This document shows positions 1 to 6,759 of a DNA stretch of 7,440 nucleotides, piece after piece. The notes beneath the pieces were generated by a model. It was not told the DNA's origin. It did no database searches and worked only from the letters and a program-made list of their open reading frames with translations. The number at the start of each line of letters is the position of its first letter. The first letter of the stretch is position 1. The DNA is from Bacteroidota bacterium (lineage in GTDB: Bacteria > Bacteroidota > Bacteroidia > Chitinophagales > LD1), in NCBI GenBank assembly GCA_018267355.1, contig JAFDYP010000211.1, positions 1 through 7,440 of the forward strand, read 5' to 3'. A program made the translations under genes and the position numbers.

Positions 1-24
1 AAGGAAATAAATTTAACCCAATAC

Positions 25-876
25 GTGAAAGAAAGTAATGAGGACTGGACCATTGTGATCAAGCCTCAGTCCGGCCTCTTTGATATCGACTTCAAAGAAT
101 TGATCCAGTACAGAGACTTGCTCTACATTTTTGTACGCAGGGACCTGATGGCAGTTTACAAGCAGACTATTCTTGGTCCTGTCTGGTTCTTTATCCAGCC
201 ACTTCTCACTACTTTAGTCTATGTGATTGTCTTTGGTCACATCGCAAAAATCCCGATCGGAGATAAGCCTAATATTCTATTTTACCTGTCTGGTATAGTA
301 CTGTGGACCTATTTCGCCGAGTGCCTGGTATCTACTTCCAGCACTTTTACTACAAATGCTGTTGTTTTTGGCAAAGTCTATTTCCCCCGAGTCATTTTGC
401 CACTCGCCAAGGTGATATCTACTATGGTCAAGATGGCGATTCAGATGCTCCTCCTAGCCATAGCCTATGCTATCTATATAGCCTTAGGACTTTTTACTTT
501 TAAGGTAAATGGGTATATCGTAACGCTGCCCCTGCTCATCCTGATCATGGCCAATCTCGGCCTGGGGCTAGGCATGATCATCACTTCACTGACTATCAAA
601 TACCGGGATTTGCAGTATCTCGTAGCATTTGGCGTACAACTGCTGATGTATGCAGCGCCTGTGGTCTACCCTATGAGCCGGTTTGGTGGCAAACTATTGC
701 TACTATTGAAACTAAACCCGGTCACTGCAGTGATAGAGACATTTCGCGCAGCGATACTGGGCGGTACGGTAGAGTGGGGTATGCTGGGATATTCCTTTGC
801 GGTATCCAGTGTACTTCTGGCAGTCGGATTTGTGGTATTCAATAAAGCAGAAAAATCCTTCATAGATACGGTATGA
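25..876 (+). CDS. wzm: ABC-2 type polysaccharide export permease (Wzm/TagG family)
   Basis: Inner-membrane subunit of an ABC transporter that moves a lipid-linked polysaccharide from the cytoplasm to the periplasmic face. The 283-residue length is normal for the family. A cytoplasmic N-terminal segment with the conserved YRDLL (29-33) and VRRD (37-40) precedes the family signature YKQTILGPVW at 45-54. About six hydrophobic segments follow, at roughly 54-74, 83-103, 125-153, 165-188, 198-217 and 254-273. The KYRDLQ stretch (192-197) and the NP at 231-232 are also usual for Wzm/TagG permeases. The gene overlaps the ATPase gene by 4 bases (ATGA), so the two are very likely translationally coupled. 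The start is uncertain: GTG at 25 gives an N-terminus of expected length, but the frame is open to the left edge (8 more codons, no stop), so the true start could lie outside the window. No clear ribosome binding site is seen. Function is confident; the sugar exported cannot be read from this gene. Confidence 0.93.
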   Translation: MKESNEDWTIVIKPQSGLFDIDFKELIQYRDLLYIFVRRDLMAVYKQTILGPVWFFIQPLLTTLVYVIVFGHIAKIPIGDKPNILFYLSGIVLWTYFAECLVSTSSTFTTNAVVFGKVYFPRVILPLAKVISTMVKMAIQMLLLAIAYAIYIALGLFTFKVNGYIVTLPLLILIMANLGLGLGMIITSLTIKYRDLQYLVAFGVQLLMYAAPVVYPMSRFGGKLLLLLKLNPVTAVIETFRAAILGGTVEWGMLGYSFAVSSVLLAVGFVVFNKAEKSFIDTV

Positions 877-2120
877 GTACAGTGATCCAGATAGACCATA
901 TATCCAAGATGTACCGTCTGGGAGAGATAGGCACAGGTACCCTGACCCACGATCTGAATAGCTGGTGGGCCCGCATACGTGGCAAGGAAGATCCCAATAG
1001 CAAACTAGCGGAGGTCAATGACCGTACCACTATGACTAATAATCAATATGTCTGGGCGCTAAAAGATGTCTCCTTTGATGTAAAGCAGGGTGAAGTGCTA
1101 GGTATCATAGGCCGTAATGGTGCAGGAAAGAGTACGCTGCTGAAAATACTTAGCCGTACCACACTGCCCACAGAGGGTACCATCAAGGCTAAAGGTCGTA
1201 TAGCCAGCCTGCTGGAGGTAGGTACAGGCTTTCACCCTGAGCTGACAGGTCGCGAAAATATCTATCAAAACGGTGCTATACTCGGTATGACACGGCGTGA
1301 GATCACCCGCAAATTTGACGAAATAGTAGACTTTGCCGGTGTGGCAAAGTACATCGATACACCGGTAAAGCGCTACAGCAGTGGTATGTATGTACGCCTC
1401 GCATTTGCCGTGGCCGCACATCTGGAGCCGGAGATACTCATAGTAGATGAAGTACTGGCAGTCGGTGATGCCGAATTTCAGAAAAAATGCCTGGGCAAAA
1501 TGAAGGACGTCAGTACTAACGATGGTCGTACAGTCCTTTTTGTGAGCCACAATCTGGCTGCGGTCAAGACGCTCTGCACCCGGTCAGTACTCATGTCTCA
1601 GGGCACGGTGAGAGATATAGGCGATACCAATCAGATCGTTACACAATATGTGAAGCTGAATGCGGACTACATGACCCGGCGTATAGAGTACAAAGGAGAA
1701 GACCAGGCTCCGGGCAATGATAAGATCAAGGTACTGCAGGCTGAGGTGACGCCCGAACTGATCTCCATAGAGGATGCTATCACTATTTCATTTGAGCTAT
1801 TAAATCTTACCCATTTCAAAAAACTGAAGGTTGCCTTTGACCTGGTCAATGCGAATGAGCAGATAGTTTTCAGCACAGCTGCGGATATCGCTATCAACGA
1901 AAGGGAAGTAGGAAAAGCCAAATGCTTCATACCGGGAAATTTCCTGAATGATGATATTTATTCTGTCTGGTTTTACGTCTTTACGGATGAGATGACTCAT
2001 CTCCTCCTGCTGAAGGACATGCTTAATTTTGAGGTCATAGACAAAGGCCGGGACTACGCCTATCTGGGCAAGATAAATGGTGTGATACGTCCGACGCTGG
2101 TCTGGGAAACCTCCCGATAA
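873..2120 (+). CDS. wzt: ABC polysaccharide exporter ATPase with C-terminal Wzt-like domain
   Basis: ATP-hydrolysing subunit that pairs with the upstream permease to export a polysaccharide. The nucleotide-binding domain fills about residues 1-260: Walker A GRNGAGKST at 80-88, ABC signature region YSSGM at 168-172, Walker B ILIVDE at 188-193, and switch histidine H226 in VSHN. The region between Walker A and the signature reads GTGFHPELTGREN (117-129) with no ordinary Q-loop glutamine, as is usual in Wzt/TagH proteins. An insertion of about 35 residues (21-55) after the first strand is also common in this group. Residues of about 285-412 form an extra C-terminal domain rich in predicted beta strands, in the position of the Wzt_C domain. 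In characterised Wzt proteins that domain binds the modified end of the O-antigen chain. The start at 873 is set by the ATGA overlap with the permease stop. At 415 residues it fits Wzt rather than the shorter ATPases that lack the domain. Ligand of the C-terminal domain is unknown. Confidence 0.95.
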   Translation: MSTVIQIDHISKMYRLGEIGTGTLTHDLNSWWARIRGKEDPNSKLAEVNDRTTMTNNQYVWALKDVSFDVKQGEVLGIIGRNGAGKSTLLKILSRTTLPTEGTIKAKGRIASLLEVGTGFHPELTGRENIYQNGAILGMTRREITRKFDEIVDFAGVAKYIDTPVKRYSSGMYVRLAFAVAAHLEPEILIVDEVLAVGDAEFQKKCLGKMKDVSTNDGRTVLFVSHNLAAVKTLCTRSVLMSQGTVRDIGDTNQIVTQYVKLNADYMTRRIEYKGEDQAPGNDKIKVLQAEVTPELISIEDAITISFELLNLTHFKKLKVAFDLVNANEQIVFSTAADIAINEREVGKAKCFIPGNFLNDDIYSVWFYVFTDEMTHLLLLKDMLNFEVIDKGRDYAYLGKINGVIRPTLVWETSR

Positions 2121-2146
2121 TTTATTATCTTAACGCAAAGCGGTAT

Positions 2147-3340
2147 ATGAGTACAGAAGCAGAACAGGCAAAACCCAGGATCCAGGAGCCCCTGGGAGAT
2201 TGGATCACTATCCCTTTCAATAAGCCATACCTGTCCGGACAGGAGACGGCATATATCACTCAAGCCGTAACCTCGGGCAAGATCTCAGGTGATGGACAGT
2301 TTACCAAAAAATGCCACAAATATTTTGAAGCGCGGTACGGCTTTCAGAAGTGCCTGCTCACCACCTCCTGCACAGATGCGCTGGAGATGGCGGCTATACT
2401 CATCAATATACAACCCGGAGATGAGGTCATTATTCCGTCTTTCACTTTTGTAAGCACGGTAAATGCTTTTGTCCTACGCGGTGCCAAGATAGTTTTTGCT
2501 GATTCCCAATCGGGTTTCCCCAATATGGATGTGACCGGGCTCGAGGCGCTCATCACCGCTCGTACCAGGGCTATAGTACCCGTACACTATGCAGGTGTAG
2601 CCTGCGATATGGATGGCATCATGTCATTGGCTGCCAAATACGACCTCTACGTGATAGAAGATGCGGCGCAGGCCATAGATTCCTTTTATAAAGGCCGCCC
2701 GCTGGGCGGCATAGGTCATCTGGCTGCATTCTCATTTCATGAGACCAAAAACATCATCTCCGGTGAGGGCGGCATGCTCGTGATCAATGACCCAAAGTTT
2801 AATGAGCGCGCAGAGATCATCCGCGAGAAAGGCACTAACCGTAGTAAGTTTTACCGGGGTGAGGTAGACAAGTATGGATGGGTAGATATCGGTTCTTCGT
2901 TTCTGCCATCTGACATCATAGCAGCCTTCCTGTATGCCCAGTTGGAAAACCTGGACCGGATACAGGATAAACGCAAAGCAATATGGGAGCGCTATGACCA
3001 GCGTCTGAAGCCGCTGGAAACAGACGGCAAAATGATACTACCCAAAGTCAGCCCTGATGCTACTAACAACGCTCACATGTACTTTGTAGTGACCAGCGAT
3101 ATTGAAACACGCACCGCACTCATCGCATACCTCAAGGAGCAGAATATCCTTCCGGTATTTCACTACCTCAGCCTGCACAAAAGTCCCTACTTTGAAGGCA
3201 AGCATGATGGACGCGACCTGCCAAACAGTGACAAGTATACGGAGTGCTTGCTGCGACTCCCATTTTTCTACGAGCTTACCTTTGAGCAGGTAGACCTGAT
3301 CTCAGATTTGATTCTGGCATTTTTTAGAGACAGAAAGTAA
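2147..3340 (+). CDS. wecE: dTDP-4-amino-4,6-dideoxygalactose transaminase (WecE/RffA type)
   Basis: PLP-dependent sugar aminotransferase of the DegT/DnrJ/EryC1/StrS family, predicted to convert dTDP-4-keto-6-deoxy-D-glucose to dTDP-4-amino-4,6-dideoxy-D-galactose (dTDP-Fuc4N) with glutamate as amino donor, in the cytoplasm. From memory it resembles E. coli WecE along nearly its whole length, for example GDEVIIPSFTFVST (91-104), AIVPVHYAGVACDMD (142-156), AEIIREKGTNRS (222-233) and LLRLPFFY (368-375). Expected catalytic features are present: the PLP-anchoring lysine K201 in SFHETKN, the EDAAQ motif at 171-175, and the phosphate-contacting TSCT region (73-76). It has an extra leader of about 21 residues before IPFNKPY, where WecE normally begins; no ATG or GTG lies in frame between residue 1 and that point, so the longer start is favoured. 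It lies 26 bases after the ATPase gene, probably in the same transcript. No RmlA, RmlB or WecD-type acetyltransferase gene lies in this window. A related 4-aminotransferase with other stereochemistry is possible but less likely. Confidence 0.9.
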   Translation: MSTEAEQAKPRIQEPLGDWITIPFNKPYLSGQETAYITQAVTSGKISGDGQFTKKCHKYFEARYGFQKCLLTTSCTDALEMAAILINIQPGDEVIIPSFTFVSTVNAFVLRGAKIVFADSQSGFPNMDVTGLEALITARTRAIVPVHYAGVACDMDGIMSLAAKYDLYVIEDAAQAIDSFYKGRPLGGIGHLAAFSFHETKNIISGEGGMLVINDPKFNERAEIIREKGTNRSKFYRGEVDKYGWVDIGSSFLPSDIIAAFLYAQLENLDRIQDKRKAIWERYDQRLKPLETDGKMILPKVSPDATNNAHMYFVVTSDIETRTALIAYLKEQNILPVFHYLSLHKSPYFEGKHDGRDLPNSDKYTECLLRLPFFYELTFEQVDLISDLILAFFRDRK

Positions 3341-3481
3341 TAGAAATACTGCATGGCATCCGGGCGTGTATCACATCTAAGCTAATGCTTGTATATCACT
3401 CCGGCTACTTCATTTTGAAACGTTGTACCTGAAAACTAACCTGTAAATAAAGATGTCGGATAACTATAGGCGCTCAAGAAA
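3341..3481 (+). other. Noncoding gap before the deacetylase gene
   Basis: These 141 bases hold no open frame of note. The frame of the next gene is closed by TAG at 3467-3469, so the deacetylase cannot begin earlier than its ATG at 3482. I looked for a hairpin followed by a T-run and found none; the only small stem is AAGC-TAAT-GCTT near 3379-3390, too weak to call. A TTTG at 3414-3417 resembles the -33 part of Bacteroidota promoters, but no good TAnnTTTG follows at the right distance. A promoter here is plausible from the gap length alone but is not shown by the sequence. Confidence 0.5.
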
Positions 3482-4522
3482 ATGGGATTGATCAAAGACA
3501 AGACACTTGGCTTTTTTGTCAAAACAAATGGCCTGGTATCAGACAGGATATATGGAGGTTTCGGCATTTCATTTATGCTTCACCGCGTCCTGCCTGCTCC
3601 CTTGCGTGATCAATATTCCATAAACCGTGACTTGGCTATCACCCCCGAAACCCTCGATACCGTGATCCGATATTTGCTTGATAAGGGATGTCGGTTTGCC
3701 TCTATGGACGAGCTGCTTGACATATTTCAGAGTGGCCGTAAACCAAAGCAAAAATTAGTTTTTTTTACTCTGGACGATGGGTACAGAGACAATCTGGAGT
3801 ATGCCCTGCCGGTTTTCAGGCGAAATCATGTCCCGTTCACAATTTATGTGGCGAACTGTTTCCCAAATCACAGTGCTATGCTGTGGTGGTACTGGCTAGA
3901 GGAGAAACTTCGCAGTGGCCATGACCTTACTATAGATGCACCATCGCTACAGAGAGCATATAAATGGACTTCAATACAACAGGCAGAGGCACTATTCCCC
4001 CTGATACGGAGTGAGCTAAAATCACTGCCCAAAACAGAGATAGCGAACACACTAAAAAGAACATTTGATAAAGATGATGCGGCCATACGTCAGCAATGTG
4101 AAGCCATCTCTCTGACATGGGAGGAGATCCGTCAGCTCAGTGCAGACCCGCTGGTGACCATAGGTGCTCATACTATGGATCACCTCTCCCTAAGGACGCT
4201 CACTGACTCAGAGCTGGACTATGAGATCACTGCATCCAGGCAGGAACTGGAGGCAAAAACAGGTAAAAATGTATTTCATTTTGCCTATCCGTACGGCACT
4301 CATGAGGAGGCATATACCAGAGAATACCAGGCTGCACGCAAAAACTTTAAAACTGCAGTGATCACTCATCGCGGCAATATTTCTATGGGTCAGCGGGAGT
4401 TTCCGGAGTGCATTCCACGTATGGCCCTAGGAGAAAATACCAGCTCTCAAAATATAGACTATATGCTGAATGGCATCACACACTTCGGAGATAATGGGTT
4501 CGTTCAAACAATAAGGTATTGA
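3482..4522 (+). CDS. Polysaccharide deacetylase family protein (NodB homology, CE4)
   Basis: Predicted metal-dependent deacetylase of carbohydrate esterase family 4, removing N- or O-acetyl groups from a sugar chain or its precursor. The NodB motifs are visible: motif 1 TLDDG at 96-100 (D98 as likely base, D99 as likely metal ligand), motif 2 HTMDH at 230-234 (metal ligands H230 and H234), and motif 3 FAYPYG at 267-272. An insert of about 130 residues separates motifs 1 and 2, starting with the aromatic stretch LWWYWLEEKL (134-143). A similar insert with WW..LE occurs in deacetylase-family proteins of polysaccharide clusters. Near the C-terminus, VITHRGNIS (293-301) and IPRM (311-314) stand where relatives have a TTRPG...PRI pattern. 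No signal peptide or membrane anchor is seen, so a cytoplasmic site of action is suggested. An in-frame stop at 3467 supports the ATG start. Gaps of 141 and 154 bases flank it, unlike the tight spacing elsewhere. Family membership is secure; the substrate is unknown. Confidence 0.9.
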   Translation: MGLIKDKTLGFFVKTNGLVSDRIYGGFGISFMLHRVLPAPLRDQYSINRDLAITPETLDTVIRYLLDKGCRFASMDELLDIFQSGRKPKQKLVFFTLDDGYRDNLEYALPVFRRNHVPFTIYVANCFPNHSAMLWWYWLEEKLRSGHDLTIDAPSLQRAYKWTSIQQAEALFPLIRSELKSLPKTEIANTLKRTFDKDDAAIRQQCEAISLTWEEIRQLSADPLVTIGAHTMDHLSLRTLTDSELDYEITASRQELEAKTGKNVFHFAYPYGTHEEAYTREYQAARKNFKTAVITHRGNISMGQREFPECIPRMALGENTSSQNIDYMLNGITHFGDNGFVQTIRY

Positions 4523-4676
4523 TGCAGCTACGAATCACTCTACCATCTCGGGCCGGGATCATCAGTAAGGAGTCTATTGCACCAGTGCAAAAAAAGCCTG
4601 AGGTATACGGCGCCATTTTTTCTCTTTATTTTGACGTCCTGTTAATTTCTGAAAGTAAGATCGCCGTATCCCAGCT
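4523..4676 (+). other. Noncoding gap before the short glycosyltransferase gene
   Basis: These 154 bases carry no convincing gene. The frame of the downstream gene is stopped by TAA at 4656-4658, so its ATG at 4677 is the first possible one. The gap contains a perfect inverted repeat (4577-4590, listed separately), followed by an A-run and, further on, a T-rich stretch (about 4614-4633). A TTTG at 4630-4633 and TAATTT at 4643-4648 look promoter-like, but their spacing does not fit the Bacteroidota -33/-7 arrangement. No hairpin with a downstream T-run is seen on the plus strand. Confidence 0.5.
4577..4590. repeat. Short perfect inverted repeat TTGCAC-CA-GTGCAA
   Basis: Two 6-base arms, TTGCAC and GTGCAA, are exact reverse complements separated by CA. 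The site lies in the noncoding gap between the deacetylase and the short glycosyltransferase, about 87 bases before the latter's ATG. It is followed by a run of A, not T, on the plus strand, so it does not look like an intrinsic terminator in the direction of transcription. The symmetry would suit a dimeric DNA-binding protein, but a 14-base palindrome can also arise by chance. Confidence 0.4.
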
Positions 4677-5597
4677 ATGATCCGCAAAATCAAAAATAAA
4701 CTACTGCGTGGCAGAGAGGTAGCGGGGCTGCTAGAGGAGGCTCTCAGGAGCGTGACAGCTATCCGTGCGTCTGGCGATCTAGTGGCTCTCTATGGGTCTC
4801 CTACCGGGCCACATTGGCTGGGTATAGCCAATGCCACGAGAGGGCTCTACGGAGGTGCCGCAGTAGAAATACCACAGTCATATTCCAATCCAATTTTTAC
4901 TGCTACACAGCTGCGACAGCTCAGCGAAAAGATCATTGCGCTAAAATTCAAACGGGTAGTGATCAGCGGATTTGCGCCATACTTTTTTGAAATGATAGAT
5001 CAACTCAGCGGGCACTGTGAGATACAGACGATTTATCATGGTACTATCAGTGAGTTTCATAGCCCGGTGCAGCAGCAGCTCATAAAAGGGCTGATCAGCT
5101 ACGCGCGCACCGGCAAAGTGCAAGAAGTGTCCTTTGTAAAAGAAGGCCTGGAGCAAGTCTTTATACGGCTATATGGACTGCATGCCACGCACCTACCACT
5201 GCAGGCTCCCTACATACCAGCCGGGGTCACTCCTATCGCAGTAGACCCGCTCAAAATACACTTAGGTGTATTTGGCGGCGATACCTTCAATAAAAACCTG
5301 CACAACCAGGTGATCTATGCCCTGATGATACCCAATACCATCGTTCACGTTTTGGACCATAAAATGTTTGACTACCTGGATATGAATGAGAGGATAGTAG
5401 GGCACGGTACTCATCTGCCTAAGGAAAAATTTCTCAGCATACTAGGTGCCATGACCGTAAACCTATATATGTCCTACTCTGAGTCCTGGGGCCTGGTGGC
5501 ATATGAGAGTGAGGCTATGGGCGTACCTGCAGTCCGCATGGACCATGTAGACTATTTTGAAAAGATACTGACCGCAATAGAATCACGTAAGAGATAG
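4677..5597 (+). CDS. Short GT-B-fold glycosyltransferase-like protein, C-terminus apparently shortened
   Basis: Likely a retaining glycosyltransferase of the GT-B fold (GT4-like), adding a sugar to the growing glycan. The best evidence is near the C-terminus: LYMSYSESWGLVAYESEAMGVPAV (263-286 region) contains an E-x7-E motif, E269 to E277, which in GT4-type enzymes contacts the nucleotide-sugar donor. A possible acceptor-side loop YHGT is at 120-123, and a beta-strand start of the C-terminal domain is HLGVFGGDTFNKN (195-207). The protein has 306 residues, and only 29 remain after E277; the neighbouring GT4 enzyme has 85 after its second glutamate. The usual glycine-rich loop and C-terminal helices after E-x7-E are therefore missing or reduced. 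The stop lies 28 bases before the next gene, so no continuing frame fits between them. No signal peptide is seen. TAA at 4656 supports the ATG start. Acceptor and donor cannot be named; an inactive remnant or a naturally short subfamily are both possible. Confidence 0.75.
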   Translation: MIRKIKNKLLRGREVAGLLEEALRSVTAIRASGDLVALYGSPTGPHWLGIANATRGLYGGAAVEIPQSYSNPIFTATQLRQLSEKIIALKFKRVVISGFAPYFFEMIDQLSGHCEIQTIYHGTISEFHSPVQQQLIKGLISYARTGKVQEVSFVKEGLEQVFIRLYGLHATHLPLQAPYIPAGVTPIAVDPLKIHLGVFGGDTFNKNLHNQVIYALMIPNTIVHVLDHKMFDYLDMNERIVGHGTHLPKEKFLSILGAMTVNLYMSYSESWGLVAYESEAMGVPAVRMDHVDYFEKILTAIESRKR

Positions 5598-5625
5598 AGC
5601 CACCAGAGGCTAGACAAGACGACTA

Positions 5626-6759
5626 ATGAAGATACTCCACATCATCACTGACCTTCGCAAAGGAGGTGCCGAGCGCATAGCTACGGACATCGTACGTGAG
5701 CTGAATAACCGGCCTGGCATTACAGCCATGCTCGTACTGCTGGAGGATCATATAGCCTATGATATTTCAGATATCAGAGATTTCGTAAAGGTGATACCCG
5801 CCTCGGTGACGCTGTCAGTGCTGCGGCCTACAGCGTATAACGTCAGGAGGCTCCAGGATTTTGTAGATAGCTACCGGCCGGATATTATTCATACGCATCT
5901 CTTCATACCAGATCTTGTCATCCACAGTCTGGAGTACCGGGGAGCCCGGTGGTTTACCCACTGTCACTGGAATACAAAAGAAGTGAAACGCCCCCCTCTG
6001 CTGCCTTTGAGCAGGCAGGGCATCATAGACTGGCGCGTATATCACTATATCCTGGCCAGGTACCGGCATTATGATAATCAGTTCATAGCCATTTCACCAA
6101 ACACATATGAATTCTATAGAGACAACCTGCCAGACCTGCGCGACAACGTACACTACCTGGCGAATGCTGTAAATGTGGCTGCTTTTAGGAAAAATATCAC
6201 TGTGCATACCCCGGCAGGAGTGATCAGGCTCATCTCTGCCGGTAGCCTCATAGAGCGCAAAAACCAGATACTACAGATCGAGGTGGCCGAGGTCCTTCGG
6301 AGCCGTGGTGTAGCCTTTCATCTGGATATTTATGGGCAGGGGGTGATGCAGGATGTCCTTCAGGCACGTATAGATGAGCTACATTTGGGTGACTATGTGG
6401 CGCTACGCGGTGTCAGTGATGATATAGGAGCACATCTCGCTGAGAGCACACTCTTCCTGCATACCGCATTGTATGAGCCATTTGGGCTAGTGATAGTAGA
6501 GGCCATGGCGGCAGGTCTACCGGTAGTGGCTGTGGATGGAGGGGGCAATCGCGAACTCATACAAGATGGGATGACCGGCTATCTGGTGCCCCGGCCAGAT
6601 GCCATACTCATAGCAGATCGCATCTTAGATGCCACTGCTCCAGAATTGTATGCCTCTATGAAACAAGGTGCCATCAATGCATCTCAGCAATATGATATCA
6701 CACCCTATGTGACCAAATTATTAGATTTATACGCTCAAGCCCCCAATAGTAAAGGATGA
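5626..6759 (+). CDS. GT4 family glycosyltransferase
   Basis: Glycosyltransferase of the GT-B fold that should transfer a sugar from a nucleotide donor to the lipid-linked glycan at the cytoplasmic membrane face. The 377-residue length is normal for GT4. The N-terminal acceptor domain opens with MKILHIITDLRKGGAER (1-17), including the typical glycine-rich loop, followed by PDIIHTHLFIPDL (85-97). The C-terminal donor domain starts near 198 with RLISAGSLIERKNQ (201-214), where R211 and K212 sit at the usual phosphate-contacting position. LDIYGQG is at 233-239, and the E-x7-E motif runs from E284 to E292 in YEPFGLVIVEAMAAGLPVV. It is followed by the expected glycine-rich stretch GGGNRELI (305-312) and GMTGYLV (315-321). 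The gene lies 28 bases after the short glycosyltransferase and overlaps the methyltransferase gene by 4 bases (ATGA), indicating one operon. The donor sugar and the linkage formed cannot be told from sequence alone. Confidence 0.95.
   Translation: MKILHIITDLRKGGAERIATDIVRELNNRPGITAMLVLLEDHIAYDISDIRDFVKVIPASVTLSVLRPTAYNVRRLQDFVDSYRPDIIHTHLFIPDLVIHSLEYRGARWFTHCHWNTKEVKRPPLLPLSRQGIIDWRVYHYILARYRHYDNQFIAISPNTYEFYRDNLPDLRDNVHYLANAVNVAAFRKNITVHTPAGVIRLISAGSLIERKNQILQIEVAEVLRSRGVAFHLDIYGQGVMQDVLQARIDELHLGDYVALRGVSDDIGAHLAESTLFLHTALYEPFGLVIVEAMAAGLPVVAVDGGGNRELIQDGMTGYLVPRPDAILIADRILDATAPELYASMKQGAINASQQYDITPYVTKLLDLYAQAPNSKG

Noticed and set aside
666..950. A 94-codon minus-strand open frame across the permease-ATPase junction
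   Set aside because: It overlaps two well-supported genes and shows no domain or motif; it is best explained as a shadow of the coding strand.
1098..1550. A 150-codon open frame on the minus strand inside the ATPase gene
   Set aside because: It lies wholly opposite the conserved nucleotide-binding domain, its translation is cysteine-, threonine- and tyrosine-rich without a recognisable motif, and the plus-strand frame explains the sequence fully.
3102..3293. A 63-codon plus-strand frame inside the aminotransferase gene
   Set aside because: It is out of frame with conserved aminotransferase sequence and its serine- and threonine-rich translation has no recognisable feature.
3379..3390. Small stem AAGC-TAAT-GCTT as a terminator after the aminotransferase gene
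   Set aside because: Four base pairs without a following T-run are too weak for an intrinsic terminator.
4629..4661. Promoter-like TTGACG and TAAGAT hexamers, 19 bases apart
   Set aside because: The -10 match is only 4 of 6, the start point would fall about 10 bases before the ATG, and sigma-70 E. coli-style hexamers are not a good guide in the suspected Bacteroidota host.
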